37,172 nucleotides of DNA from an uncultured Brachyspira sp. (GTDB lineage Bacteria > Spirochaetota > Brachyspiria > Brachyspirales > Brachyspiraceae): positions 1 to 37,172 of the forward strand of contig CALXXQ010000054.1 of assembly GCA_944392715.1 (NCBI GenBank), in the 5' to 3' direction. This document shows, one piece after another, positions 1 through 8,505 of this stretch. The position numbers and the translations under genes are program-made. The notes under the pieces are model-generated. The model did no database searches, was not told the origin of the DNA, and saw nothing but the letters and a program-made list of their open reading frames with translations. Numbering within the stretch: position 1 is the stretch's first letter; every line of letters starts with the position of its first letter.

Positions 1-588
1 ATTAAAAAACAAATAGAAGAAACTGACAGCGATTATGACAGAGAAAAATTACAAGAAAGATTAGCTAAACTTTCCGGCGGTGTTGCTGTTATCAATATAG
101 GTGCTGCTACTGAAGTAGAAATGAAAGAGAAAAAAGCTAGAGTAGAAGATGCTTTATCTGCAACTCGTGCTGCTGTTGAAGAAGGAGTAATTCCTGGCGG
201 CGGTATCACTTACTTACATGCTCAGCATAAATTAGAATCTTTAACTGTAGAAAACCCTGATGAACAAGTTGGTGTTAATATAGTTAAAAGAGCTATAGAA
301 GAGCCTATCAGAATGATCGCTACAAATGCTGGTTTAGACGGTTCTGTTGTTGCTATTGAAGCTAAAAAACAAAAAGGTAATATGGGTTTCAATGCTCTTA
401 CTAATGAATGGGTTGATATGTTAAAAGCTGGTATTATTGATCCTGCTAAAGTATCAAGAAGTGCTTTACAAAATGCTGCTTCTATTGCTAGCCAAGTATT
501 AACTGCTGAAGTTATTATTACTGATATACCTGAACCTGAAAAAGCTATGCCTCCAATGCCTGGCGGCGGAATGGGCGGTATGTATTAA
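1..588 (+). CDS. groEL: Chaperonin GroEL, C-terminal part (5' truncated by window)
   Basis: The reading frame is open from base 1, so the gene begins outside the window; the ATG at 121 is internal. The visible part covers the end of the GroEL apical/intermediate region and the second equatorial segment, with the family hallmarks KLSGGVAVI, the [21 protein letters not shown] stretch around the TAA-less middle, and a C-terminal Gly/Met tail ending GGGMGGMY. GroEL forms the double-ring ATP-dependent folding chamber of the cytoplasm. The gene is followed by a clear hairpin terminator at 632-659 and faces a convergent gene on the minus strand. About 195 codons are visible, compared with about 540 in a full GroEL. 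Identity is very secure; groES, if adjacent, lies outside the window. Confidence 0.97.
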   Translation: MKKQIEETDSDYDREKLQERLAKLSGGVAVINIGAATEVEMKEKKARVEDALSATRAAVEEGVIPGGGITYLHAQHKLESLTVENPDEQVGVNIVKRAIEEPIRMIATNAGLDGSVVAIEAKKQKGNMGFNALTNEWVDMLKAGIIDPAKVSRSALQNAASIASQVLTAEVIITDIPEPEKAMPPMPGGGMGGMY

Positions 589-631
589 TAAATAGCCTAT
601 AAGAGAATTATAATAATTAAGTTTATAATAA

Positions 632-659
632 AAAGCCTCAGTATTATTACTGGGGCTTT
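632..659. terminator. Hairpin terminator between groEL and the convergent yihY-like gene
   Basis: An 11-bp stem, AAAGCCTCAGT (632-642) with ACTGGGGCTTT (649-659) and one G-U pair, encloses a 6-base loop. It is preceded by A-rich and followed by T-rich sequence. It lies between two convergent stop codons, so it probably serves both strands. Confidence 0.85.
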
Positions 660-708
660 ATTTATTTAATTATCCAATTAATTAATTTTTTATTATTAGT
701 ACCATATT

Positions 709-2466
709 TTATATTTTATAATGCATTAAACTAAGTAAAGTAGTATTATAATCTTTTTTTGATATCTCTCTATTTTTATAAATTAAGTTTTTATATTTAT
801 CTTCTGTTTTCATATTTTTATTTCTAAATCCTCCTTCCATTTTTAAAGCATATAAAATATCACCGATTGTAATTGATTCAGGCTGACATCCTAGAGAATA
901 TGATGTATTTGAGCCATTGGATATTTTTATAACGAACATTGCTTTTTCTAATGGTTCAGATATTTCAGTGATGATTGTAGGAGCTGTTCTAAGTTCCTTT
1001 GCTAATTCATACATTGTGATAGATTTTTTCTTATTAATAAATCTATAAGCTATTATATGCATAAATTCTAATGCTATAAGTTCTTTTTCAGCAAAAGATA
1101 ATTTAATACTGTTTTTATCAACTCCATAATATATAAAATATTGAAGAGAGTAGGTGAGTTCTGCTCCAAATAATATTATTATCCAAACTATATACAATAA
1201 TAATAGTAAAACAGGTATTTGAGCAAAAGAACTAGCAGATGATAATTCGGCAGGTGTTATACTTGTAAGCATATTATTTTCGCTGCTTATTGTAACTATA
1301 TCATCTATTTGAAAATTATATTTTAATAATTGTTCTGATACATTTGGAGAAAATGTTTTAAACTCAAGCATATTAGTTTCTACAGGTTTTTTTTCATAAG
1401 TTACACCAGAAATTCCTGTACCAACATTTTCCACTATAACAGAGCTTACTCTCTCTATTACAATACTAGTTACATTAGCAACATCTATTTTTTCATTTCT
1501 TTGTAATATATTTGCATCTGTATTTTTTAAATCATTATTATTATTTTCATTATCTGTATTATCTATATTATTTAAATCATTATCTTCATTATTATTTAAT
1601 TTTTTTATCTCATCATTATTGCCTGTATTTATTTCTTTTACTAGATATTCTATTTTATATTTATCGCTGTCAAATATTTGCTTATAATTTTTTACATTTA
1701 TATTAAGTTTGAAATACACACTAAATAAAGTTATTATAGCAATTGCAACTAATACTGAAGATATAGTTGCATTAGACCAATTTACTTTAGTTTGAGGAAC
1801 TAATACATATAAAAATAATACTAATAAAGAAGTAGATATTATAGGTGTTACCCAAGATAATAAAATTTTAATTAATGCAGGCATATTATGAAGATTTATA
1901 GAAGTGTATGTTATTAATGTAAAAGATATACCAATAAGTACAGGTATTAAAAATAATAAAGCTATATAATTTGCTACTACTCTTGGTATTGAAGTTTTAA
2001 TTTTTACACGCCATATTTTTATTAATGATTGCTGTATACTATGAAGTATTAAAGCAACACTCACTATAGTTGATATAATACCAATGATTCCAAAGCTGGC
2101 TAGATTTGTATTATCAGCTATATTTAATATTTGTCTTACCATAGGTTCATAGAATGGGGCATTTTTCTCCATCCATTCAAATATAAATACAAATATATTT
2201 TGATATATATTAAATATTCTAAGTATAAATAATCCTACTATCAATGCTGGTATGAATGATAATGTTACAAGATAAGTCAAAGCTGCTGCTCTTATTGTAC
2301 AGTCATCTTTAAAAAAATCTGTTATTGCAAATGTAACTATTTTGTATGAGTTTACTAGAAATTTCTGTATAGGATTAAATATTTTTTGATCTGCATGATA
2401 TATATCTTCTACAAAGAAGATTCTAATTTTCTTAAAAAAATTTTTAATTTTTTGAATTTTAGTCAT
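709..2466 (-). CDS. YihY/BrkB-family inner membrane protein with enlarged internal loop
   Basis: This is a predicted 585-residue membrane protein of the YihY/UPF0761 (BrkB, formerly 'ribonuclease BN') family. Family-like segments include RAAALTYLVTLSFIPALIVG near residue 70, several hydrophobic helices, and LLYIVWIIILFGAELTYSLQ before the C-terminal region, which resembles a winged helix (TMYELAKELRTAPTIITEISE). The open frame extends 16 codons upstream to 2514. I chose the ATG at 2466 because it has a GAAG-type ribosome site and the longer version would overlap the tRNA-Leu promoter. About 150 residues are inserted between the last two helices, including a stretch dominated by Asn and Asp. 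That loop would face outside the cytoplasm or sit between helices. The molecular function of the family is not settled. Assignment is good; function is unknown. Confidence 0.85.
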   Translation of the reverse strand: MTKIQKIKNFFKKIRIFFVEDIYHADQKIFNPIQKFLVNSYKIVTFAITDFFKDDCTIRAAALTYLVTLSFIPALIVGLFILRIFNIYQNIFVFIFEWMEKNAPFYEPMVRQILNIADNTNLASFGIIGIISTIVSVALILHSIQQSLIKIWRVKIKTSIPRVVANYIALLFLIPVLIGISFTLITYTSINLHNMPALIKILLSWVTPIISTSLLVLFLYVLVPQTKVNWSNATISSVLVAIAIITLFSVYFKLNINVKNYKQIFDSDKYKIEYLVKEINTGNNDEIKKLNNNEDNDLNNIDNTDNENNNNDLKNTDANILQRNEKIDVANVTSIVIERVSSVIVENVGTGISGVTYEKKPVETNMLEFKTFSPNVSEQLLKYNFQIDDIVTISSENNMLTSITPAELSSASSFAQIPVLLLLLYIVWIIILFGAELTYSLQYFIYYGVDKNSIKLSFAEKELIALEFMHIIAYRFINKKKSITMYELAKELRTAPTIITEISEPLEKAMFVIKISNGSNTSYSLGCQPESITIGDILYALKMEGGFRNKNMKTEDKYKNLIYKNREISKKDYNTTLLSLMHYKI

Positions 2467-2476
2467 ATAACACTTC

Positions 2477-2504
2477 TTGCAAAAAAAATTATATAATGTA
2501 TAAT
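2477..2504 (+). promoter_or_regulatory. Promoter of tRNA-Leu
   Basis: TTGCAA (2477-2482) and TATAAT (2499-2504) are spaced by 16 bases, and transcription should start about 7 bases before the tRNA. It lies just upstream of the divergent yihY-like start at 2466. Confidence 0.7.
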
Positions 2505-2517
2505 ATATAAACATTAA

Positions 2518-2598
2518 GCGAGGGTGGCGGAACTGGCAGACGCACTAGACTTAGGATCTAGCGCCCTAGGCATGAGGGTTCGATTCCCTCCCCTCGCA
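2518..2598 (+). tRNA. tRNA-Leu (anticodon UAG)
   Basis: The acceptor stem GCGAGGG (2518-2524) pairs with CCCTCGC (2591-2597), followed by discriminator A. The anticodon arm CTAGA-CTTAGGA-TCTAG gives anticodon TAG, which reads CUN leucine codons. A longer variable arm, typical of class II tRNAs, precedes the T arm GAGGG-TTCGATT-CCCTC. The 3' CCA is not encoded. Its own promoter lies directly upstream, so it is probably a single-gene transcription unit. Confidence 0.97.
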
Positions 2599-2611
2599 GT
2601 TTCTTAATATA

Positions 2612-2872
2612 TCATAACTTATTCTCTTTATTATCATCAACTTCAATAGAAAATTTGCATTTATTACAAACTTTTTTATATCCGCTTGATGTTTTTATAA
2701 TTCTCATAGAGTTTTTACAGTTACAAAATGGACAGTCCTCATGATTTCTAAATACTATCATTGATACCAAATCAATAATTTTACCTATACCAGATACGAA
2801 AAATAGTATTCCAAACATTAAAATGAATATAATGATAATAATTATCAAAAATATAATGACTAATAAATCCAC
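2612..2872 (-). CDS. Small membrane protein with C-terminal zinc ribbon
   Basis: I do not recognise this 86-residue protein as a named family. The N-terminal 30 residues form one very hydrophobic helix (LLVIIFLIIIIIIFILMFG). The C-terminal half carries CPFC near residue 48 and CNKC near residue 70, a four-cysteine pattern typical of a zinc ribbon. The start is a GTG at 2872 with an AGG ribosome site about 10 bases upstream; no earlier ATG exists and the first internal ATG would cut into the helix. It would be a membrane-anchored protein with a small cytoplasmic zinc-binding tail. It ends 13 bases from the tRNA-Leu on the opposite strand. Paired cysteines and a plausible start make a real gene likely; the function is unknown. 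Confidence 0.65.
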   Translation of the reverse strand: MDLLVIIFLIIIIIIFILMFGILFFVSGIGKIIDLVSMIVFRNHEDCPFCNCKNSMRIIKTSSGYKKVCNKCKFSIEVDDNKENKL

Positions 2873-2921
2873 TTTTTATATACCTAATAATAATATTTAT
2901 ATATTATGTCCTAATTATACC

Positions 2922-3272
2922 CTATATGTAAGATTTTTTAAAGAACTCAGAGTATATTTTTATTGTATTTGTATTAATATATTTTATAGGAAAATCAGAC
3001 CAGCTGTCAAGTTCATTATTCCATAATCTATAATAATAATTATCTCCTTCTTTTTTCCACTCATAAGTATAAACTTCACCTTTTGAACTATTGCTAATAT
3101 ATTCTATTTTATTATTATTGAAAAATGTATATTTTTCATTTCCATTTACCAATTTCCAGCTTCCTACGAATCTATGATCAACAACACCTTTTTCTATACT
3201 TATAATTTCTTTTTTTTGGCAGGAACCTATAATAATTGAAAATAATAATATTAATATAAATATTTTGTACAT
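2922..3272 (-). CDS. Small lipoprotein of unknown function
   Basis: A predicted lipoprotein of 116 residues. The signal peptide MYKIFILILLFSIIIGSC ends in a lipobox with the lipidated Cys at residue 18. The mature part, starting QKKEIISIEKG, is small, rich in Trp, Tyr and Asn, and contains a segment VGSWKLVNGNEKYTFFNNNK that resembles the opening strand of lipocalin-like 'GTW/GSW' domains; this is only a resemblance. The open frame extends 16 codons further upstream, but the ATG at 3272 has an excellent AAAGGA site six bases before it and starts exactly at the signal peptide. It is expected in the periplasm or on a membrane face. Function is unknown. Confidence 0.75.
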   Translation of the reverse strand: MYKIFILILLFSIIIGSCQKKEIISIEKGVVDHRFVGSWKLVNGNEKYTFFNNNKIEYISNSSKGEVYTYEWKKEGDNYYYRLWNNELDSWSDFPIKYINTNTIKIYSEFFKKSYI

Positions 3273-3354
3273 CAGCCGTCCTTTAATATTGTTACTATAT
3301 AATATCGTAATAAAAATCATAAAATAAAAACTATGATTTATTATATTGATAATA

Positions 3355-3382
3355 TTGATAAAATATTTTAAATGTATATAAT
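3355..3382 (+). promoter_or_regulatory. Promoter upstream of thyA
   Basis: TTGATA (3355-3360) and TATAAT (3377-3382) are separated by 16 bases, 32 bases before the thyA ATG. A second TTGATA at 3346-3351 lies just upstream. The region is AT-rich, so chance matches are possible. Confidence 0.55.
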
Positions 3383-3414
3383 AATTTTCTATATAAAAAT
3401 GATTAGGATTTTTT

Positions 3415-4215
3415 ATGCATAACTATTTAGAATTATTAAAAAGAGTATTAGAAGAGGGAGAGGAAACTAAAGATAGAACTGGAGTTGGTACAAGAAGAAT
3501 ATTCGGCCCTCAATTAAGATTTAAATTTGAAGGTAATAAAATACCTATCATAACTACAAAAAAAGTTTTTATGAAAGGTGTTATTATAGAATTGCTTTGG
3601 TTTTTGCAAGGTTCTACTAATATAAAATTTCTATTAGAAAATAATGTACATATATGGGATGAATGGGCTGATGATATGGGAGAGCTTGGACCTGTATATG
3701 GAAAACAATGGAGAGCTTGGGAAACTAAAGAAGGAAATAAAATAGATCAGATATCAAATATAGTAAATACATTAAGAAATAATCCTACAAGCAGAAGAAT
3801 TATTTTAAATGCTTGGAATGTAGGAGAGATTGATAAAATGCATCTTCCTCCATGCCATATGATGTGTCAGTTTTCAGTTAATAGTAAAGGCGGAATAATT
3901 ACGCATTTATACCAGCGTTCAGCCGATTTATTTTTGGGTGTTCCTTTTAATATAAGCTCTTATGCTATACTTACAAGACTTTTAGCTATGCATAGCGGTC
4001 TTCATGCTTCAGAATTGATAATGACATTTGGAGATGCCCATATATATAATAATCATATAGAGCAAGTTAAACTTCAGCTTTCAAGAGAGCCTTTTGAACA
4101 GACAACTGAATTATTTATAGAAAATCGTACTAATATATTCAGTCATGTTTATGAGGATTTTAAATTAGAAGGATATAAATATCATCCTACTATAAAAGCG
4201 GAGGTGGCTGTTTAA
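3415..4215 (+). CDS. thyA: Thymidylate synthase
   Basis: A 266-residue thymidylate synthase of the classical ThyA type, about the length of the E. coli enzyme. It converts dUMP and methylene-tetrahydrofolate to dTMP and dihydrofolate in the cytoplasm. Visible signatures are DRTGVGTRRIFG near residue 21, the catalytic cysteine in LPPCHMMCQF (Cys147), and the dUMP-binding segment QRSADLFLGVPFNISSYA. The ATG has TTAGGA seven bases upstream. The dihydrofolate it produces is recycled by FolA, encoded 2.4 kb downstream and separated from thyA by a restriction-modification pair. The next start codon (methyltransferase) is nine bases after the thyA stop, so co-transcription is likely. Confidence 0.97.
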   Translation: MHNYLELLKRVLEEGEETKDRTGVGTRRIFGPQLRFKFEGNKIPIITTKKVFMKGVIIELLWFLQGSTNIKFLLENNVHIWDEWADDMGELGPVYGKQWRAWETKEGNKIDQISNIVNTLRNNPTSRRIILNAWNVGEIDKMHLPPCHMMCQFSVNSKGGIITHLYQRSADLFLGVPFNISSYAILTRLLAMHSGLHASELIMTFGDAHIYNNHIEQVKLQLSREPFEQTTELFIENRTNIFSHVYEDFKLEGYKYHPTIKAEVAV

Positions 4216-4224
4216 TATTGTATT

Positions 4225-5796
4225 ATGAATAATTCTGACCTTATTACAATAAATGATGCTATAAAATGGGCTTCTGATTATACTAATAAATCTGTAACTA
4301 TATCAAATATTAATTATTTAATACAGTATGCATTGATTGAGAAGATTATTAGAAATGGAATAATATATATTTCTAAAAATGAATTAAAAAAATATTATGA
4401 TAAAAATAAAAGAGAAATTAATTGGAAGGAAAAATTAGGAGAAGATTTAAATTGGAAATTATCGTTTGATAATTTAAAAGAAATAGATACAACAAAACAT
4501 GTGCATAGGATTCATCCATATAAAGGAAAATTTATTCCTCAATTAGTTAATTATTTTATTGATGATAATGTAGATGAATTTAAAAAAGAAGTATATTTCA
4601 AAAAAGATGATATAATATTAGATCCATTTTGTGGTAGTGGTACAACTCTTGTACAAGCTAATGAATTAGGTATAAATGCTATAGGTATAGATATTTCGAA
4701 CTTTAATACTATTATATCAAATTCAAAAATTTCTTGCATTGATTTAGGAAAATTAGAGATTATACTGAAAGAATTGATTGAACAATTAGAAAATTATGTT
4801 AAAATTAATTATAAATTTGAGTTTGAACTTAATGAAAAATTATTAGATTTTAATAATAAATACTTTGATAAAGTTTCTTATAAAAAAAATATTAGAGAAA
4901 ATAAGATTGATTCAAAAATATATGGTAAAGAAAAAGAAAAAGAATTTTTGATTGTATATGACAATTTGATAAAAAAATATAATATTAAACTAAATAACGA
5001 TGAAGATGGTTCATTTATAAAAAAATGGTTCATTCCAAGTATTATAGATGAATTAAATTTTATGAATAATTTAATAAAAAATATAGATGATAAAAATATA
5101 AAAAATATTATTAAAGTAATTTTAAGTAGGACAATGCGTTCATGTAGGGCTACAACTCATTCAGATTTAGGAACATTATTAAAGCCTGTTGTAACTACAT
5201 ATTATTGTAGAAAGCATTACAAAATATGTAAGCCATTATTTTCAATTCTTAAATGGTGGAAAACATATTATAAAGATACAATAAAACGTTTATATACTTT
5301 TAATAGTTTAAGGACTAATACTAAGCAATTATGTATAACAGGAGATTCAAGAAATATTGATATTTTTAATGTATTAAAAAATATTGATTATGACTTTTAT
5401 GAATTACTAAATAATAGAAAAATAAATGGTATATTTACAAGCCCTCCCTATATAGGTTTAATAGATTATCATGAACAGCATGCTTATGCTTATGATTTGT
5501 TTGGGTTTACTAGAAATGATGATCTTGAAATAGGATCTTTATCTAAAGGTCAAAGTTTGAATGCTAAAAACAAATATATAGATGATATATCTAAAGTGTT
5601 AATAAATTCTAAAAAATATATGATAGATGATTATAATATATTTATTGTTGCTAATGATAAATATAACTTATATACAAAAATAGCAGAGAAATCTAATATG
5701 AAAATAGTTAATACTTTCAAAAGACCTGTATTAAACAGGGTAGAAAAAGATCAATCTGAATATTCAGAAATTATATTTCATTTAAAAGAACTATAG
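4225..5796 (+). CDS. Type II DNA methyltransferase (predicted N4-cytosine)
   Basis: A 523-residue DNA methyltransferase of the N4-cytosine/N6-adenine class. The S-adenosylmethionine motif is DPFCGSGTT at residues 133-141, preceded by HRIHPYKGKFIPQL from residue 94, a segment common in this class. The catalytic motif is TSPPY (Ser406-Tyr409); SPPY rather than DPPY or NPPY points to N4-cytosine methylation, though this rule has exceptions. About 265 residues lie between the two motifs and probably contain target recognition. The N-terminal 60 residues resemble a small helix-turn-helix domain (ITINDAIKWASDY, then YISKNELKKYY). The ribosome site is weak. The gene sits between thyA and a nuclease gene, looks even richer in A/T than its neighbours, and ends in TAG. 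It probably protects the host from the next gene's product. Confidence 0.9.
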   Translation: MNNSDLITINDAIKWASDYTNKSVTISNINYLIQYALIEKIIRNGIIYISKNELKKYYDKNKREINWKEKLGEDLNWKLSFDNLKEIDTTKHVHRIHPYKGKFIPQLVNYFIDDNVDEFKKEVYFKKDDIILDPFCGSGTTLVQANELGINAIGIDISNFNTIISNSKISCIDLGKLEIILKELIEQLENYVKINYKFEFELNEKLLDFNNKYFDKVSYKKNIRENKIDSKIYGKEKEKEFLIVYDNLIKKYNIKLNNDEDGSFIKKWFIPSIIDELNFMNNLIKNIDDKNIKNIIKVILSRTMRSCRATTHSDLGTLLKPVVTTYYCRKHYKICKPLFSILKWWKTYYKDTIKRLYTFNSLRTNTKQLCITGDSRNIDIFNVLKNIDYDFYELLNNRKINGIFTSPPYIGLIDYHEQHAYAYDLFGFTRNDDLEIGSLSKGQSLNAKNKYIDDISKVLINSKKYMIDDYNIFIVANDKYNLYTKIAEKSNMKIVNTFKRPVLNRVEKDQSEYSEIIFHLKEL

Positions 5797-5804
5797 GAGT
5801 TTTT

Positions 5805-6590
5805 ATGTCATTAACTAAAAATCAAAAAGATTCTATAAAAGAAAAATTATATTCTGTTTTAAGGAACAAATTTAAAGATTATAAGCCAGAAACTACATCT
5901 ATGCCTTTTCATACTCGTCTTCTTGGTAAAGATAGAATGGCTTTATTTTCTTTTATACATTCTTTAAATACAAATTTTGGTACTGCTATATTTGAACCTT
6001 TAGCTATAGAACTAGGTAAGGATAGATTTAAAGTTATTAAAAAACAAGAACCTTCAAAAGATATAATTAGATCAGAATCTCAAATAATGATACAAAATAT
6101 AATGGATGATTTGAGATCTGCAAATAAAAAACCTAATAAAGATGAAGAAATAAAATTAATAAAAAAAGTATGTAAAATAGGTGAAGTAAAAAAAATTAAA
6201 CCTACTAAAATAGATATTTATATTGAAGATTATGATAATAATATATATTTAATAGATTTAAAAACAGCTAAACCAAATAAAGGTGAATTTCAAAATTTTA
6301 AAAGAACTTTATTGGAATGGGTTGCTGTTATGTTGTATTTTAATGATAAAAATAAAGTTCATTCTATGATAGGTATCCCTTATAATCCTTATGAACCAAA
6401 ACCTTATGAAAGATGGACTCTTGCTGGAATGCTTGATTTGGAAAAAGAATTAAAAGTTGCAGAAGAACTTTGGAATTTTTTTGGTGGAAATAATGTATAT
6501 AATGATATTTTGTTATGTTTTGAGGAAGTTGGTCTAGATATGAGGAAGGAAATAGATGAATATTTTTCTAATTTTTTACATAAAGGATAA
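5805..6590 (+). CDS. TdeIII-like type II restriction endonuclease
   Basis: A 261-residue protein that I assign to the TdeIII-like restriction endonuclease family from its conserved N-terminal pattern (KPETTSMPFHTRLLGKDRMA, then FSFIHSLNTNFGTAIFEP). A PD-(D/E)XK-type active site is visible: Asp137 in PTKIDIYI, then Asp151-Leu-Lys153 in LIDLKTAKPN. Family members are reported to cut GGNCC; the specificity here is inferred only. The ATG follows the methyltransferase stop by eight bases and has a good TAGGAG site. The last codons overlap the AAAGGA ribosome site used by folA, so the two are tightly packed. Together with the preceding gene it makes a complete R-M pair. The family call is from memory of sequence patterns, not a search. 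Confidence 0.75.
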   Translation: MSLTKNQKDSIKEKLYSVLRNKFKDYKPETTSMPFHTRLLGKDRMALFSFIHSLNTNFGTAIFEPLAIELGKDRFKVIKKQEPSKDIIRSESQIMIQNIMDDLRSANKKPNKDEEIKLIKKVCKIGEVKKIKPTKIDIYIEDYDNNIYLIDLKTAKPNKGEFQNFKRTLLEWVAVMLYFNDKNKVHSMIGIPYNPYEPKPYERWTLAGMLDLEKELKVAEELWNFFGGNNVYNDILLCFEEVGLDMRKEIDEYFSNFLHKG

Positions 6591-6595
6591 TATAA

Positions 6596-7096
6596 ATGAT
6601 AGTTTCATTAATTGCAGCAGTTGATTCAAAGAATGGAATAGGATTAAATGGCATTATGCCTTGGGGACATATAAAAGAAGATATGCAGTTTTTTAGAAGC
6701 ACAACTACAGGATATGCTGTTGTTATGGGAAGAATTACTTTTGAATCTTTAGGCTGCAAACCGCTTCCAAATAGAAAAAATATTGTTATATCTTCTAATA
6801 TTAATAATGAACTTTCAGATAAATATGATAATCTTTTTTATGAAAAATCTTTTGAAGATACTATTTCTAAATTGTTATTAGAAAGACATAATCAAATATT
6901 TATTATAGGCGGAGAGTCAATTTATAGAAAGGCATTAGATTATGCAGATATAATATATCTTACTCATATAGATAAAGATTATAGTTGCGATAGATTTTTT
7001 CCAGAAATTGATAAAAGCTTATTCAAATCTGATAAAATAAAAACATTTTTTCATAATGAGATAAATGTAAATATCATCAAATATATTAGAGTATAA
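6596..7096 (+). CDS. folA: Dihydrofolate reductase
   Basis: A 166-residue dihydrofolate reductase that reduces dihydrofolate to tetrahydrofolate with NADPH in the cytoplasm. Family signatures are LIAAVDSKNGIGLNGIMPW at the N-terminus, the acidic active-site residue in KEDMQFF (Asp29, corresponding to Asp27 in E. coli), GRITFESLGCKPLPNRKNIV, and IIGGESIYRKAL for cofactor binding. Length is normal. Its ribosome site AAAGGA (6582-6587) lies inside the end of the upstream nuclease gene, five bases separating that stop from this ATG. Translation may therefore depend on ribosomes finishing the nuclease gene. Functionally it belongs with thyA. Confidence 0.95.
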   Translation: MIVSLIAAVDSKNGIGLNGIMPWGHIKEDMQFFRSTTTGYAVVMGRITFESLGCKPLPNRKNIVISSNINNELSDKYDNLFYEKSFEDTISKLLLERHNQIFIIGGESIYRKALDYADIIYLTHIDKDYSCDRFFPEIDKSLFKSDKIKTFFHNEINVNIIKYIRV

Positions 7097-7121
7097 ATGT
7101 AAATATAATTAAATAAAGTAG

Positions 7122-7149
7122 TTGCAAAATATAAAAACTATTATACAAT
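7122..7149 (+). promoter_or_regulatory. Possible promoter for the TPR gene
   Basis: TTGCAA (7122-7127) and TACAAT (7144-7149) are spaced by 16 bases in the 156-base gap between folA and the TPR gene. Base composition makes chance matches common, and the site is about 100 bases from the start codon. Confidence 0.35.
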
Positions 7150-7252
7150 CCTAAAGTAAATGAATTTATTTGTGAAGAGAGATTTTTATATCTAATAATA
7201 TATAAAATAAATCCTTAAAAGTAGTTCATAGATTTATTATTTAGGGGTATTT

Positions 7253-8320
7253 ATGAATGAGCTTAATGATTTATTAGAATTGGCTAATAAAGCATTTGAT
7301 AATGCAGATTATAAGAAATCTTTAGAATATTTCGATAAGTTAATTTTCTACTATGGAGATAGTGTTGAGCTTTATAATAATAGAGGTTTGGCTAAAAGCA
7401 GCTTAGGAATGTATGATGATGCTATAAGTGATTTTGAAAAGGTTATAAGTATAGATCCAAAGTATATTAATGCATATAATAATATAGGTTTAGTTAAGCA
7501 TAATTTAGGCAAGTATGAAGAAGCTGTAAAATACTATTCTAAGGCACTTGAGATAGATGATAATTGTATTCAGGCTTATAATAATATGGGGCTTGCTAAA
7601 CATAATTTAGGAAATTATAAAGAGGCTATTAAGTATTATACAAAAGCAGTGGAAATATCTCCAAATGTTCATACTTATAATAATATAGGATTAATAAAAA
7701 ATGATTTGGGATTATATGAAGAAGCAATTGAGTATTTTAATAAAGTTATAGAATTGGATAAAAATTATTTTAAGGCTTATTACAATATAGGATTATCAAA
7801 ATATAATTTAAAACTTTATGAACAAGCCATTGATTATTTTAATAAGGTTATAGATTTAGATAGAAAAAATATTTATGCTTATAATAATATAGGTATAGTG
7901 AAGCAGGATTTAGGAATGCATGAAGAGGCCATTAATTATTTTAATAAGGCTTTATTATTTGATAAAAATTATTCAAAAGCCTATTATAATAGAGGCCTTT
8001 CTAAAATGGAATTAAAATTATATGAAGAAGCTGTAAAAGATTTTGATACTTGTTTTGAATTGGAGCCTAAATATTTTGCTATTTATTATAAAAGAGGGGA
8101 AGCTAAATTAAAATTAAAATTATATAAAGAGGCAGAGGAAGATTTTACTAAGTATATAGAATCAAATAGTACGGATTATGAAGTTTATTTTTATAGAGGT
8201 ATTTCAAGATATAAATTATCAGATTATCGAAATGCTGTAATGGACTTTGAAAAAGTACATAATAATAAAAAGGCAAATATCTTAAAGATTATATCAAAAA
8301 TTAAATCAATATTTAAATAA
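7253..8320 (+). CDS. Tetratricopeptide repeat protein (about ten repeats)
   Basis: A 355-residue protein built almost entirely of about ten consecutive 34-residue tetratricopeptide repeats, for example AYNNIGLVKHNLGKYEEAVK and AYYNIGLSKYNLKLYEQAID. Each repeat shows the expected small/aromatic positions and Asp-Pro-like turn. No signal peptide or membrane helix is seen, so it is probably cytoplasmic. The repeats would form a right-handed superhelix that binds proteins; the partner cannot be read from the sequence. The start ATG has an AGGGG site. Central repeats 3-7 are very alike, suggesting internal duplication. It is flanked by non-coding gaps of about 155 and 185 bases and is probably a separate unit. 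Family is secure, role unknown. Confidence 0.93.
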   Translation: MNELNDLLELANKAFDNADYKKSLEYFDKLIFYYGDSVELYNNRGLAKSSLGMYDDAISDFEKVISIDPKYINAYNNIGLVKHNLGKYEEAVKYYSKALEIDDNCIQAYNNMGLAKHNLGNYKEAIKYYTKAVEISPNVHTYNNIGLIKNDLGLYEEAIEYFNKVIELDKNYFKAYYNIGLSKYNLKLYEQAIDYFNKVIDLDRKNIYAYNNIGIVKQDLGMHEEAINYFNKALLFDKNYSKAYYNRGLSKMELKLYEEAVKDFDTCFELEPKYFAIYYKRGEAKLKLKLYKEAEEDFTKYIESNSTDYEVYFYRGISRYKLSDYRNAVMDFEKVHNNKKANILKIISKIKSIFK

Positions 8321-8505
8321 GAATTTCTATATTCTATACTTTTTTCATAATAAATGATTTAAATTATTTATTATAATTGTTAAAATTTTATAAATATTTT
8401 ATTTTTTTTTATGAAATATAAGTTTTTATTAGGTTTAAATTTATTATATATGATATATAATATTTTGAATTATAATTATATTAATTCTTTATTTAAGGAG
8501 ATACT

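Noticed and set aside
1512..1706. Plus-strand open frame rich in Tyr, Leu and His
   Set aside because: It is the reverse complement of the Asn/Asp-rich region of the yihY-like gene and has no ribosome site.
4225..6590. Larger defence island or prophage around the R-M pair
   Set aside because: Both flanks are housekeeping genes (thyA, folA) and no integrase, transposase or phage gene is present.
8347..8374. AT-only inverted repeat after the TPR gene as terminator
   Set aside because: A stem of only A-T pairs with a 10-base loop is too weak and such repeats are expected by chance in this composition.
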